Shown one piece after another: positions 54,118-62,412 of a DNA stretch of 64,000 nt (position 1 is the first letter of the stretch; each line of letters starts with the position of its first letter). A program made the position numbers and the translations under genes. Where the stretch lies: assembly GCA_903940125.1 (NCBI GenBank), contig CAJAJL010000118.1, forward strand, positions 22,348 to 86,347, written 5' to 3'. Source of the DNA: an uncultured Chlorobiaceae bacterium. Its GTDB lineage: Bacteria; Bacteroidota; Chlorobiia; Chlorobiales; Chlorobiaceae. Under the pieces are notes generated by a model, which did not search any database, had not been told where the DNA came from, and worked only from the letters and a program-made list of their open reading frames with translations.

Positions 54118-56235
54118 ATGAGAAAAACTGACAGAATTATTATTAAGCTCCTACCCTTTCTTGTGATAGCTTCAGCACTGCCCTTGCCGGCATTTTGTTT
54201 AGAAGCGATAAGCCAGGAAACTGTTATTACCGGAACTTCAGAAAAACCAGAGGCACCTCTGGCATCAAAACGATTGAAAACCAGTGATACGGCATCGTTA
54301 CTCAAGGATATTCCGGGTGTCACACTTGCTACTGGAGGCGGTGTTTCGAGCCTGCCGATCATTCACGGACTGGGAGACGACCGTTTAACCATATACGTTG
54401 ACGGTATGTGCCTGACATCTGCCTGTGCCAATCACATGAATCCTCCGTTGTCGTACATAGCACCTTCGAACGTGAGCAGCGTCGGTGTTAAAGCCGGTGT
54501 TACGTCTGTCAGTTACGGTGGTGACAACGTCGGTGGAACCATCCATGTCGAATCGGATCAGCCGGTTTTCGCTAAACCCGGTGAGGGAACCAAAGGGTCC
54601 GGGAGTGTTTCGACCTATTACCGAAGCATCAACCAGAGCACAGGGGCTGCATTTTCTGGCGCAGTCGCAACCAGCAACCTCAGCTTTGGAGTTACCGGAT
54701 CCATCGATCACGCCAAGGACTACAAGGATGGCCATGGTAATACCGTAACATCAACCTATTACGAATCGCGTAATCTTGGAGCCACTTTGGCCCTCAAAGG
54801 CAACACCAGCCTTTTGACCCTCAAGGCAGGCCATCAATCGATTCCTGACCAGGGTTTTGTCAACCAGTGGATGGACATGGTCGATAATGACGCTTCGTTT
54901 TTCAATCTCGGCTATAAGGATAGCTTCAGTTGGGGAAAACTTGATGCCAAAGCTTTCTGGGAGAATACCTATCACAAGATGGATTCCGGTGTAGATAAAC
55001 TGGCGATTCCTGCTGTTCAGACCGGAATGACCTACATGCCGATGGAAACTCGCGGGATTGATCTTGGTTATTCGTTAAAAGCGGAAATTCCTTTTGCCGA
55101 GAAGAACCTTTTGCGCCTCGGACATGAATTCCACCGTTTCACCCTTAACGACTCATGGCCGCCGGTTGCCGGAAGCATGATGATGTCGCCGAACACCTTC
55201 GTAAACATCAATGACGGGCGTCGTGACCGGTACAGTCTGTTTGCCGAATGGGAATCAAAAGTCAGCAAAGAGGTGACAACGGTTTTCGGTGTTCGCGACG
55301 AGCTGGTGCAGATGAACACGGGCAGTGTGCAGGGGTATAACACCGGAATGATGTATGCTGCCGATGCCAAAGCCTTTAATGCTCAGGATCATGCGCGCAA
55401 TGACAATAATCTGGACATAACGGCTCAGGTGAAATTTGAGCCTGCATCCAATGCCGCCTATGAGGTCGGCTTCGCACGCAAAACCCGCACTCCAAACCTC
55501 TACGAACGCTATGCGTGGTCGAACAGCTTTATGTGCAGCGGCATGATCAACTGGGTCGGTGATGGTAATGCTTATGTCGGCAATCTCGATCTCAAACCGG
55601 AAACTGCCAATACCCTGAGTCTCTCGGCAGACTTGCATGACAGTGCACGCAAAAACTGGGAGCTGAAGGTAACACCATACTACACCTATGTCAATGATTA
55701 CATTGATGTGAATGTGTTAACCCTCAAGTCCACCGGCAACACGTTACAGTTTGCCAATCATGATGCCAGGATTTACGGGCTGGATGTTTCGGGGAAAATT
55801 GGTGTCTGGGATAATGCCAGTTATGGCAGCGGCCAACTAAGTGGCAGCCTTGGCTATGTGCACGGCCGTAACTCTGACACAGGTAACTCACTCTACCACA
55901 TGATGCCGTTGAATGGTTCCCTTTCGCTGGAGCAGAGAGTCTCCGGATGGACTAATGCTGTGGAGCTGCAACTTGTCAGTGACAAAACGGAGGTTGATGC
56001 TCTCCGCAAAGAACCGACTACTCCGGGATTTGCGATACTCAATTTCCGCGCAGCATACCAATGGAAAAACCTTCGGGTGGATTGTGGTATTACAAACCTT
56101 TTCGACAGGTTCTATTATCTCCCGCTCGGCGGCATCAACTATGACCACAACCTTGCGAACAAACGACTTACACCATTCGAGTCAGTTGCGGGACAAGGTC
56201 GATCGTTCAATGTGGGCTTAACACAGGCATTCTAA
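54118..56235 (+). CDS. TonB-dependent receptor, copper type
   Basis: From ATG 54118 the protein is 705 residues with a proper signal peptide (KLLPFLVIASALPLPAFC); an ATG 45 codons upstream would place the signal internally. The plug is clear: TGVTL-like GVTLATGGG, IIHGLGDDRLTIYVDGM, SVSYGGDNVGGTIHVES. A Met/Cys/His site CLTSACANHMNPPLSYI in the plug matches the copper receptors of the OprC/NosA type, and Met-rich loops recur (SMMMSP, FMCSGMINW). The barrel ends with a C-terminal Phe (LTQAF). Likely imports copper or a copper complex. The Cys-rich gene precedes it. Confidence 0.85.
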   Translation: MRKTDRIIIKLLPFLVIASALPLPAFCLEAISQETVITGTSEKPEAPLASKRLKTSDTASLLKDIPGVTLATGGGVSSLPIIHGLGDDRLTIYVDGMCLTSACANHMNPPLSYIAPSNVSSVGVKAGVTSVSYGGDNVGGTIHVESDQPVFAKPGEGTKGSGSVSTYYRSINQSTGAAFSGAVATSNLSFGVTGSIDHAKDYKDGHGNTVTSTYYESRNLGATLALKGNTSLLTLKAGHQSIPDQGFVNQWMDMVDNDASFFNLGYKDSFSWGKLDAKAFWENTYHKMDSGVDKLAIPAVQTGMTYMPMETRGIDLGYSLKAEIPFAEKNLLRLGHEFHRFTLNDSWPPVAGSMMMSPNTFVNINDGRRDRYSLFAEWESKVSKEVTTVFGVRDELVQMNTGSVQGYNTGMMYAADAKAFNAQDHARNDNNLDITAQVKFEPASNAAYEVGFARKTRTPNLYERYAWSNSFMCSGMINWVGDGNAYVGNLDLKPETANTLSLSADLHDSARKNWELKVTPYYTYVNDYIDVNVLTLKSTGNTLQFANHDARIYGLDVSGKIGVWDNASYGSGQLSGSLGYVHGRNSDTGNSLYHMMPLNGSLSLEQRVSGWTNAVELQLVSDKTEVDALRKEPTTPGFAILNFRAAYQWKNLRVDCGITNLFDRFYYLPLGGINYDHNLANKRLTPFESVAGQGRSFNVGLTQAF

Positions 56236-56255
56236 CCCTGAAAGAATCATTCTCC

Positions 56256-56286
56256 TGACGGGGCCGTGATAAACCCTGCCCCGTCA
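56256..56286. repeat. Hairpin after TonB receptor gene
   Basis: TGACGGGGC (56256-56264) and GCCCCGTCA (56278-56286) pair perfectly over nine bases with a 13-base loop, 21 bases after the receptor stop. No T-run follows, so it is a possible Rho-assisted or weak terminator. Confidence 0.5.
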
Positions 56287-56351
56287 GCCGGGTAATAACT
56301 CGTTCTTGGAACACAAGGATTTTTACATAACCATTTGAACTGAAGTAACCA

Positions 56352-56888
56352 ATGAAACATTATTTTCGGATTCTATCTCTATCAATATTTGCGCTCATGC
56401 TTGCATATTCACCCGCAAACGCCAACCCGACAGATGACGCTAAAACTTTTTTCACAAGCGGTGAAGTAAAATTCGGTAACAATAATTTCAAGGGTGCCAT
56501 AGCTGACTACACAAAGGCCATTGAACTGGATCCGAAATTTGCAGATGCCTACAACAGCAGGGCGGCAGCAAAATTCAGCTCGGGAGAAAAGCAAGGCGCC
56601 TTGGCTGACTTCACAAAGTCCATTGAAATCAATCCAAAATCTGCAGATACCTATAATAACCGGGGGAGTATAAAATCTGATCTTGGAGATAATAAAGGAG
56701 CCACAGCAGACTATACAAAAGCCATTGAAATTAGCCCGTCTTTTGTTCCTGCCTACCTCAATCGAGCTGCCATAAAACTCGACCAGGGCGATAAAGAAGG
56801 AGCAACAGCGGATTTATTGCAGGCTGCCAAGCTTGGCAATGCTGATGCTCAACAATGGCTGAAGAGTAATGGGATTTCGAAATGGTGA
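56352..56888 (+). CDS. Exported TPR-repeat protein (paralogue)
   Basis: The 178-residue protein has a signal peptide (ILSLSIFALMLAYSPANA) and four TPR units of the type GAIADYTKAIELDPKFADAYNSR. It is a shorter version of the TPR protein at 13936-14568, and the C-terminal KLGNADAQQWLKSNG matches the tail of that one. Its stop codon lies inside the left copy of a 20-base direct repeat that flanks the hipBA module. Confidence 0.8.
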   Translation: MKHYFRILSLSIFALMLAYSPANANPTDDAKTFFTSGEVKFGNNNFKGAIADYTKAIELDPKFADAYNSRAAAKFSSGEKQGALADFTKSIEINPKSADTYNNRGSIKSDLGDNKGATADYTKAIEISPSFVPAYLNRAAIKLDQGDKEGATADLLQAAKLGNADAQQWLKSNGISKW

Positions 56889-56902
56889 GTGGGTCGATGG
56901 CG
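56883..56902. repeat. Left direct repeat flanking hipBA
   Basis: TGGTGAGTGGGTCGATGGCG matches the sequence at 58714-58733 in 18 of 20 positions in the same orientation. It overlaps the stop codon of the TPR gene. The two copies bracket hipA and hipB, as a duplicated target or attachment sequence would. Confidence 0.55.
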
Positions 56903-56915
56903 GACGGGCAGGTAA

Positions 56916-58220
56916 TTATTTCAACCTTATCAAGGTGGCTTCTATTTCGTCACGAAGTGCAGGTGAAACGTCCACCTCATCAGCAAAGGTCTTCCATTTG
57001 CCTATCGTATCACTGATTTCGTCAATCACGTCTTCTGCTTTTTTGTTCTTAATTGATTTGCCAATGAGCAGCAGATCTTCTTTTGTAATGTTGTTTCGCT
57101 TTCCGTTTATGCTCAGTGCATGCTGGCTTACCCATTGGTGTTTCGGCTGGTATGCATGGCATATATCGTAGGCTGGTGCCAATTCCCATTTCCCATCTTT
57201 TTTCAGCCTGAATGCAAAATTTTTGGTATGATCATCGCAATTGCGAGCCGCCACATTAAACACCATCCTTCGAAACATCTGCTCTGCATCTGGATAGGAA
57301 AGCCTGAGTTCCCGCATGGTTTGAAAAAGCTGCTCGTAACTGAAACTTGCTACCGCATTGTAATCAAAATGCTTCATAGCACAAAAGGTCTGTATGTGAT
57401 GCCTGGTTGAGGTGCCTTCCCGGTCAAATCGTTTGGTCATAAAATGTGCTCTGCCATGTTCTTCCAGTAGCCTGGACGGCATCATTTCAATGCCACATGC
57501 AATTGCCATGGTATAATATGCCATTTCAACCCGTCCATATCCTTTGCTAGCACCCACTTGAACATCACTTACTCCATCAAGCTTGATCAGCCAATGCTCA
57601 AACCCCGAGGGCGCATTGGTCTGCCCCGATTTCACCGCTCCCGTTTTTTCATTGTAGGCAATTACCGCCTTCGGCCTTGCTCCACCCGCTGATGTGCCTA
57701 TCCGTAAAATATCCATGACCGCCTTTTCTTCACCCCCTTTCAGGTTGGTGATAAAGGCCTCTTTTTGTGACAATATTTTTTGTGCAACATCTATGAGATT
57801 ATCTATTTCAACGGAGAATGCTCTTTTGCCTTCTTGTAATGTGGCCGGCTCAAATTCCAAAGCTCCCATCCCCCTGCTGCCGATAAAGCAAAGAATTTCC
57901 ACCGGATTCATGCTGTCCAGTGGGCGGCCTTGTTGCGCCAACCACATGCGGATCAATTCACTGCCATATCTGTCGGGCAGTACATCAGACAATAAGCCAG
58001 GCAAACCTTTGAACGTATCAAGTGCCGGGTCTGCTTTTTTCCTCAGGGAAGGAAATCTGAAACTTTTTCTGCCTGAATTGAGAGGCATTTGCAGAGGGGC
58101 TATATCCCAATCCCGACTTATAAATTTCGGATCGTACTCAAATGCTGCAATGCCGGAAACATCATCCCAGGCTACGGCACCGGCCAACTCGCCCCATATT
58201 TTCACAAACGCTGTGTTCAT
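56916..58220 (-). CDS. hipA: HipA serine/threonine kinase toxin
   Basis: The 434-residue protein has the HipA kinase fold: N-terminal couple-HipA domain with VKIWGELAGAV, the GTSAGGARPKAVI glycine-rich loop, EHWLIKLDGV and the catalytic block NVAARNCDDHTKNFAFRL with PAYDICH. HipA phosphorylates glutamyl-tRNA synthetase in E. coli and induces dormancy. It starts two bases after hipB. The catalytic and metal-binding Asp are present, so it should be active unless held by HipB. Confidence 0.9.
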   Translation of the reverse strand: MNTAFVKIWGELAGAVAWDDVSGIAAFEYDPKFISRDWDIAPLQMPLNSGRKSFRFPSLRKKADPALDTFKGLPGLLSDVLPDRYGSELIRMWLAQQGRPLDSMNPVEILCFIGSRGMGALEFEPATLQEGKRAFSVEIDNLIDVAQKILSQKEAFITNLKGGEEKAVMDILRIGTSAGGARPKAVIAYNEKTGAVKSGQTNAPSGFEHWLIKLDGVSDVQVGASKGYGRVEMAYYTMAIACGIEMMPSRLLEEHGRAHFMTKRFDREGTSTRHHIQTFCAMKHFDYNAVASFSYEQLFQTMRELRLSYPDAEQMFRRMVFNVAARNCDDHTKNFAFRLKKDGKWELAPAYDICHAYQPKHQWVSQHALSINGKRNNITKEDLLLIGKSIKNKKAEDVIDEISDTIGKWKTFADEVDVSPALRDEIEATLIRLK

Positions 58221-58222
58221 AT

Positions 58223-58570
58223 TTACCAGTCGGCTCCTTCTGGATCATTTGTTTTTTTATGCCTTGCTCTTTTTCTTTGCTCCTGTTCCATTTTGGCCAT
58301 TGCCAGCGGACTGATGCTTTGCTGTACTTCAAAGACATCCATCACCTGCAACTGATCCAATACCCTCAATACCTGTATGAGTGTTGCCAGGGTTACCGAC
58401 TCCCCTCTTTCGAGCAGGCTGAGGGTGGAACGACTGATGCCGGCTGCATGTGCCAGCATATCCTGCGTTTTGTTCTGCTCCAGCCTATGATGCTTCACAA
58501 AATTACCGATTTGCTCTACCAAAACAGAATCGCTCATGGAAGACCATTCTTTGTATGATATTTGAGTCAT
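58223..58570 (-). CDS. hipB: HipB antitoxin (XRE family)
   Basis: The 115-residue protein has an XRE helix-turn-helix (HHRLEQNKTQDMLAHAAGIS, RSTLSLLERGESVTLATLIQ). It binds HipA and represses the operon. A basic tail (ARHKKTNDPEGADW) ends in Trp, like the C-terminal Trp of E. coli HipB that docks on HipA. It is co-transcribed with hipA (two-base gap), with a palindromic operator candidate upstream. Confidence 0.88.
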   Translation of the reverse strand: MTQISYKEWSSMSDSVLVEQIGNFVKHHRLEQNKTQDMLAHAAGISRSTLSLLERGESVTLATLIQVLRVLDQLQVMDVFEVQQSISPLAMAKMEQEQRKRARHKKTNDPEGADW

Positions 58571-58593
58571 AATAATCCATTAAGCAATCTAAA

Positions 58594-58623
58594 GAATGAT
58601 TTATCATTCAAATATAATCATTC
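58594..58623 (-). promoter_or_regulatory. hipBA operator candidate
   Basis: GAATGA-TTTA-TCATTC (58594-58609) is an inverted repeat and another half-site TCATTC lies at 58618-58623, in the AT-rich region 25-55 bases upstream of hipB. This is where HipB autorepression sites are expected. Confidence 0.5.
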
Positions 58624-58859
58624 AACGATAACATAAAAATCATAAATAGCTTATCATGCGCAAAAAAACATAATGGACTATTACGAATATCCTGCGTTTG
58701 TTAAAGGTTGAATTGGTTAGTGAGTCGATGGCGATTAATTGAAACTTATCGTTGCGTCTTCTAATCTGCTGGAGAATGAGATAAAATCTTTACCTTTTAA
58801 AAAGGATGTTGTTAAATGTACCGTTAACTGTTGAATCTTAAACGTTCAATAACCTCCTC
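58624..58859. other. Gap between hipBA and the broken epimerase gene
   Basis: About 236 bases. It contains the right copy of the hipBA-flanking repeat (58714-58733) and otherwise no recognisable gene, RNA or terminator. Confidence 0.4.
58714..58733. repeat. Right direct repeat flanking hipBA
   Basis: TGGTTAGTGAGTCGATGGCG, matching the left copy at 56883-56902 in 18 of 20 bases, same orientation, 1811 bases further on. See the left copy. Confidence 0.55.
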
Positions 58860-59865
58860 ATGACAGTCGCACTGATTACAAGGAGCATCGGGGTTCATCG
58901 GATCACATCTGGTGAAACGATGCTTACAGAAAGGCTATAGAGTGAAGGCGCTTGTCCGGAAAGGGAATGCCTCAATTGCAGGATTGAAACGGGAAGGCGT
59001 TGAGGTGGTTGAAGGCGACATTCGTCAGTCCGAAGCAGTTAACCGTGCTGTGAATGGCGCTGATCTGGTGTTTCATTCAGCTGCCCTCACTTCGGATTGG
59101 GGATCTCTCAAGGATTTCAGGGATATCAATATCGGAGGGACACAAAATATCTGTGAAGCAGTAACCCGGTATAAAGTTAAGCGGTTGGTTCACGTAAGTA
59201 CCTTTGAATCATTCGATCATTCGCGGCTTGAGCGATTAAATGAAAAGACACCCTATTCAATCCGTAATCAGTCATATCCCGACACAAAAATCAAGGGGAA
59301 TGAAGTTGTCTGGGAACATGTAGCACAGGGAATGCCGGCTTCCATTGTTTATCCTGTCTGGGTCTATGGCCCTCAGGATCGCACGCTGTTTCCCTTGCTT
59401 GCCGATGGGATTCGACGCCGCCAGTTCTTTTACTGGTCACATCATGCACCTATGAGCATGGTCTATGTCGATAACCTTATTGATCTCCTGATGCTTGCGG
59501 CAGTTCACCCCAGAGCTATTGGTGAAGATTTCCTCGCGTATGATTGTGAAGCAATAACCTTTGAAGCCTTGTGCGAACGGATAGCTTCCGCGATTCATTC
59601 GACTCCGCCCTCTTTGTATCTGCCTTATAACCTCGTCTATTTCCTCGCCGGAATGATGGAAGTGCTCTACCGGATGATCAGGAGTTCGAAGCGGCCTCTA
59701 CTCACCCGCCAGGCAGTGACACTGCTTGCCTCACATGCAGCACCTGATGCATCAAAAGCCCGTCAGGTTCTTGGCTGGTCACCTGGTGTCTCTCAGGATG
59801 AGGGTATCAATCGAACACTGAAATGGCTATTAAGTGTAGACCCTTTGGAGTGGAAGGTGAAATAG
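58860..59865 (+). pseudogene. NAD-dependent epimerase/dehydratase (3-beta-HSD-like), frameshifted near 58880
   Basis: ATG 58860 starts MTVALIT, then a single extra A at 58880/58881 shifts the frame. One base on, the sequence reads GASGFIGSHLVKRCLQKGYRV, completing the TGxxGxxG NAD-binding motif, and stays open to 59865. The restored protein would be 334 residues with the SDR landmarks LVHVSTFESFDH, YPDTKIKGNE (Tyr-x3-Lys here as YPDTK) and PVWVYGP. A GTG at 58912 allows a shorter product lacking the dinucleotide motif, which should be inactive. Either a recent mutation or a sequencing slip. Substrate unknown, possibly a sugar or sterol-like compound. Confidence 0.85.
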
Positions 59866-59922
59866 GGTTCGCTTTTATCAAGTACCCATTTTCAACTGTC
59901 GACAAATTGTCGACAGTTCAGG

Positions 59923-60262
59923 TCACACGTTATTTAATTCCTCCATCAATGCTGTTCGATTACGATATGCAGTCCTGAAGCAGGATATAACTTCGTTGGC
60001 CTTCTCTCGGGCTCCAAGCTTGATGATTCTCCGGAGATACCTGCAGGCAAAACGCAGTAGCCAATTCGGATTTTGATCGGGTGCAAATGAGCAACTCCTC
60101 GATGACTTTTTCAAAAATCGACTCTGGCCCCAACTCTGGCCCCGACTCTGGCCTTGAAGAAACTTCCGCTGCTTCACGTACAAGAGTGTTTGAAGGTTTC
60201 TCTCCAAATTCCGGCACGCTGATGATCATGCGAAATATATCACCTTCAATAAACTGAGGATT
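59923..60262 (-). pseudogene. 3' remnant of an AlbA_2-domain (COG2865) regulator
   Basis: The minus strand reads NPQFIEGDIFRMIISVPEFG after an in-frame stop, the typical join of the GHKL-like domain and C-terminal linker in COG2865 'AlbA_2' DNA-binding regulators, then a RPESGPELGPES linker and a winged-helix start (KVIEELLICTRSKSELATAF). The frame then fails to match; the next frame reads YLRRIIKLGAREKANE. The N-terminal two thirds is missing. The linker holds a 12-base tandem repeat. It is a decayed gene fragment; an internal ATG could still give a short product. Confidence 0.55.
60120..60155. repeat. Three 12-base tandem repeats in gene remnant
   Basis: GACTCTGGCCCC, AACTCTGGCCCC and GACTCTGGCCTT follow directly. 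On the minus strand they encode the GPES/GPEL linker of the AlbA_2 remnant. Linkers of this family are often made of such short repeats. Confidence 0.75.
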
Positions 60263-60337
60263 CTATCCCCCTCAAGCTTACTCTTCCATATTTTTATTTC
60301 ATTACATTTGAAAGAGAGTGCACTTAAATGCAAACCT

Positions 60338-60565
60338 ATGACTGACTGGCGAATAAGAATCACGTTCAATCCAGAACAATGTGTTGGTAGACCATGTGTT
60401 AGAGGGTTACGCATAAGAGTAGTCGATGTTCTGGATTTACTGGCTGCAGGCCTTTCTTATGATGAGATTATCGACGAACTTCCTGACCTTGAAAAAGAAG
60501 ACATTGTGGCTGTACTCCAATATGCAAGTCGAAAGCTGGATCACCCGATTATTGCTGCATTTTAG
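60338..60565 (+). CDS. DUF433 antitoxin-like protein
   Basis: The 75-residue protein begins MTDWRIRITFNPEQCVGRPC and contains GLRIRVVDVLDLLAAGLSYDEI and LPDLEKEDIVAVLQYA, the DUF433 pattern, a winged-helix antitoxin fold. ATG 60338 is chosen over one ten codons upstream because homologues start at this point. DUF433 usually pairs with a PIN-like DUF5615 toxin; none follows, and a HicB-like gene comes next. Confidence 0.82.
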   Translation: MTDWRIRITFNPEQCVGRPCVRGLRIRVVDVLDLLAAGLSYDEIIDELPDLEKEDIVAVLQYASRKLDHPIIAAF

Positions 60566-60598
60566 GCGAAATAACCTGATGAATATATATAGCTTACA

Positions 60599-60808
60599 AT
60601 GAAAAATTACACGGCAATTGTTGAACGCTGTACAGAGAGTGGTCTTTTTGTTGGGTTTATCCCCGGATTCCAGGGAGCACACACACAAGGAGAAACCTTG
60701 GATGAACTCCATCAGAACCTTCAGGAAGTCGTCGAAATGCTGCTTGAGGATGGCGAGCCAGTGCTGGAAACAGAATTTATTGGAACTCAAAATATTGTTG
60801 TAGCCTGA
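60599..60808 (+). CDS. HicB-family antitoxin, solo
   Basis: The 69-residue protein has the HicB partial RNase-H fold (AIVERCTESGLFVGFIPGFQ, AHTQGETLDELHQNLQEVVEML). HicB neutralises HicA mRNA interferase, but no hicA is present on either side, and the protein lacks the C-terminal DNA-binding extension found in longer HicB. It lies 33 bases after the DUF433 gene. Confidence 0.82.
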   Translation: MKNYTAIVERCTESGLFVGFIPGFQGAHTQGETLDELHQNLQEVVEMLLEDGEPVLETEFIGTQNIVVA

Positions 60809-60866
60809 ACATGGGACATTTGCCCACTTTGCGCCTCATCCCCTGCCGCTTGACACAGGGTCAACA

Positions 60867-61175
60867 TCATACCGATTTAGAAACGCGATCCGACAGCCAT
60901 TTCTTGAATGATGTTTGACTTTCACCTGAAGGCTTGCCAAGTAATAAACCTTCAACACTGATATCCTCATCAAGCTCTTCCCAATGAATACCATATCCTT
61001 TGCCAATCAGCCGCCAGTTCTGACGCTCAGATTCTGTTGCATTCATAAGTCGTGGATACCATGCAAGCGGGACGGTAAGGGATCGACCATCACTTAAATC
61101 AACGGTTAAAGCATCAAGCGTAACCGTCACCTGTTCTACTGCTGACACATTAAGTTCAATTGTTGAAATAACCAT
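60867..61175 (-). CDS. DUF2442 protein
   Basis: From ATG 61175 the 102-residue protein shows the DUF2442 features VTLDALTVDLSDGRSLTVPLAWYPRL and WRLIGKGYGIHWEELDEDISVEGLL. It is a small beta-rich domain usually encoded next to DUF4160 in toxin-antitoxin-like pairs; DUF4160 is missing. The upstream in-frame ATG would add an unconserved 11 residues. The parE gene lies 60 bases upstream on the same strand. Confidence 0.83.
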   Translation of the reverse strand: MVISTIELNVSAVEQVTVTLDALTVDLSDGRSLTVPLAWYPRLMNATESERQNWRLIGKGYGIHWEELDEDISVEGLLLGKPSGESQTSFKKWLSDRVSKSV

Positions 61176-61234
61176 ACCAAGCCTCCTGTAAATGCTGTTG
61201 ATGTTCAAGGATGATTATTTGAATCCTGGCAATT

Positions 61235-61546
61235 TCATGCCTCTTCCCTATCTGCCGGTTTAAACTGAGGATCAATATCACGGGCTCCGTGCAACACTCT
61301 TACAATCTCTATACCGCCAGGAATAATGAGATAGAAAATGATATATCTGCGAAATGGAAAACTTAACAACCCGGGTAAAAGCTCAGTCCGCAAACGGCCA
61401 ATCTGAGGTGAGACCGCCAACTCATGGAATTTCCAATCGATAGAATCAATAAAGGCATCGGCATTGTTCTCGTTATCCTCGGCTATGTAATCCCAAATAT
61501 CTGCAATATCCTCAAAAACAAGGGGGCGTTTAATGATTATCGGCAT
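61235..61546 (-). CDS. parE: ParE/RelE-superfamily toxin
   Basis: The 103-residue protein has the ParE pattern IWDYIAEDNENNADAFIDSI, SPQIGRLRTELLPGLLSFPFRRYIIFYL (in two pieces) and IEIVRVLHGARDIDPQF. ParE toxins inhibit DNA gyrase. It starts four bases after parD and should be co-transcribed with it. The C-terminal GARDI motif is intact. Confidence 0.88.
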   Translation of the reverse strand: MPIIIKRPLVFEDIADIWDYIAEDNENNADAFIDSIDWKFHELAVSPQIGRLRTELLPGLLSFPFRRYIIFYLIIPGGIEIVRVLHGARDIDPQFKPADREEA

Positions 61547-61550
61547 GTTC

Positions 61551-61814
61551 TTAACCTGCCTTGGTGGCTGTCCTTCTTTTTCTGACTGTTTTCTTTATCT
61601 CTTCGGCATCCCAAGCGTTAGCAGTGCCGCTCTCTATTCCGGCACGTATATCCTGCCGTAACGTATCAAGCTTTGCTTTGCGAAGAGAATCCTGCTCTTC
61701 CATTAAGCGTAATGCCTCACGGACCACCTCACTTGCTGATGTATAGAGCCCTGATTTTACTTTCTGACGAACCATCTCTTCAAGGAACGGCGTCAGGTTA
61801 ACATTAATTGGCAT
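61551..61814 (-). CDS. parD: ParD-family antitoxin
   Basis: The 87-residue protein has a ribbon-helix-helix start (MPINVNLTPFLEEMVRQKV, SGLYTSASEVVREALRLMEE) and a Lys/Arg-rich tail. ParD binds ParE and represses the operon through the N-terminal part. Its ATG has a palindromic promoter-operator (61845-61856) about 30 bases upstream. The C-terminus ends in TKAG. Confidence 0.9.
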   Translation of the reverse strand: MPINVNLTPFLEEMVRQKVKSGLYTSASEVVREALRLMEEQDSLRKAKLDTLRQDIRAGIESGTANAWDAEEIKKTVRKRRTATKAG

Positions 61815-61844
61815 GATTTTACCTTTGTTTTCTTTAAGAGGAAA

Positions 61845-61856
61845 CCATTATAATGG
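61845..61856 (-). promoter_or_regulatory. parDE promoter/operator palindrome
   Basis: CCATTATAATGG is a perfect 12-base palindrome that contains a TATAAT -10 box on the minus strand, 31 bases before parD. A TTGACA lies upstream but with a short 13-base spacer; a TTGTCA a little further may be used. Overlap of box and palindrome is what ParD autorepression would need. Confidence 0.5.
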
Positions 61857-62026
61857 ATGTCATACTGTCAATTTATGCTAATTCTTGACAATAATAAGCA
61901 ACAACATTCACATAACAACGTGTCCTGAGAAGACACTCTTTTTATGAGGTTTTTGTTGTCCCTTCACCCTGACGGATCAGATCATGTATTTGCAAAGCTT
62001 GGCTTAAGCTCTATAATGGCGTTTTG

Positions 62027-62296
62027 TCATGACGCTTTCGTTTCCCACAGCGATTTGCCTGTTGCCCTGAAATAAAGTGCTTCAGGATCAACATCGAAAC
62101 CGCAATCCCACGCAAGAGTTGGCCAGGAATCAAGATAAAAATGTGAAAAAGCTTCAGGGTTGCGCAATGGTTCCGCTATTGGATATTTATAGACAAGATC
62201 ACGGAGATCCACCTCTCCGGTTTCACCGGTATTGAATTTCAGAAATATCTGATAATCCTTAACATACCCTGCCTCTACAATTGAAATACATTCCAT
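62027..62296 (-). CDS. DUF2442 protein
   Basis: The 89-residue protein shows VKDYQIFLKFNTGETGEVDLRDLV, FSHFYLDSWPTLAWDCGFDVDPEALYF, the DUF2442/NAD+ADP-ribosyl-like pattern seen next to DUF4160. No DUF4160 gene accompanies it. It lies 213 bases upstream of parD, so parDE is bracketed by two DUF2442 genes. Function unknown. Confidence 0.83.
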   Translation of the reverse strand: MECISIVEAGYVKDYQIFLKFNTGETGEVDLRDLVYKYPIAEPLRNPEAFSHFYLDSWPTLAWDCGFDVDPEALYFRATGKSLWETKAS

Positions 62297-62412
62297 AAAC
62301 TATTCGCTCTCTTGGTAATCCAAGGTTGCTGATAACCAGACTGGTGAGGCAATACATGTTGGTTAGAAAGTTTGCCGTCACGGCGTCCGTGCAAAATAGA
62401 TTCCATAATTCA

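Noticed and set aside
60120..60155. CRISPR-like repeats
   Set aside because: Only three contiguous 12-base units with no spacers; they encode a protein linker.
60809..60866. hicA toxin next to hicB
   Set aside because: Only 58 bases remain before the convergent DUF2442 gene, and no frame on either strand resembles HicA.
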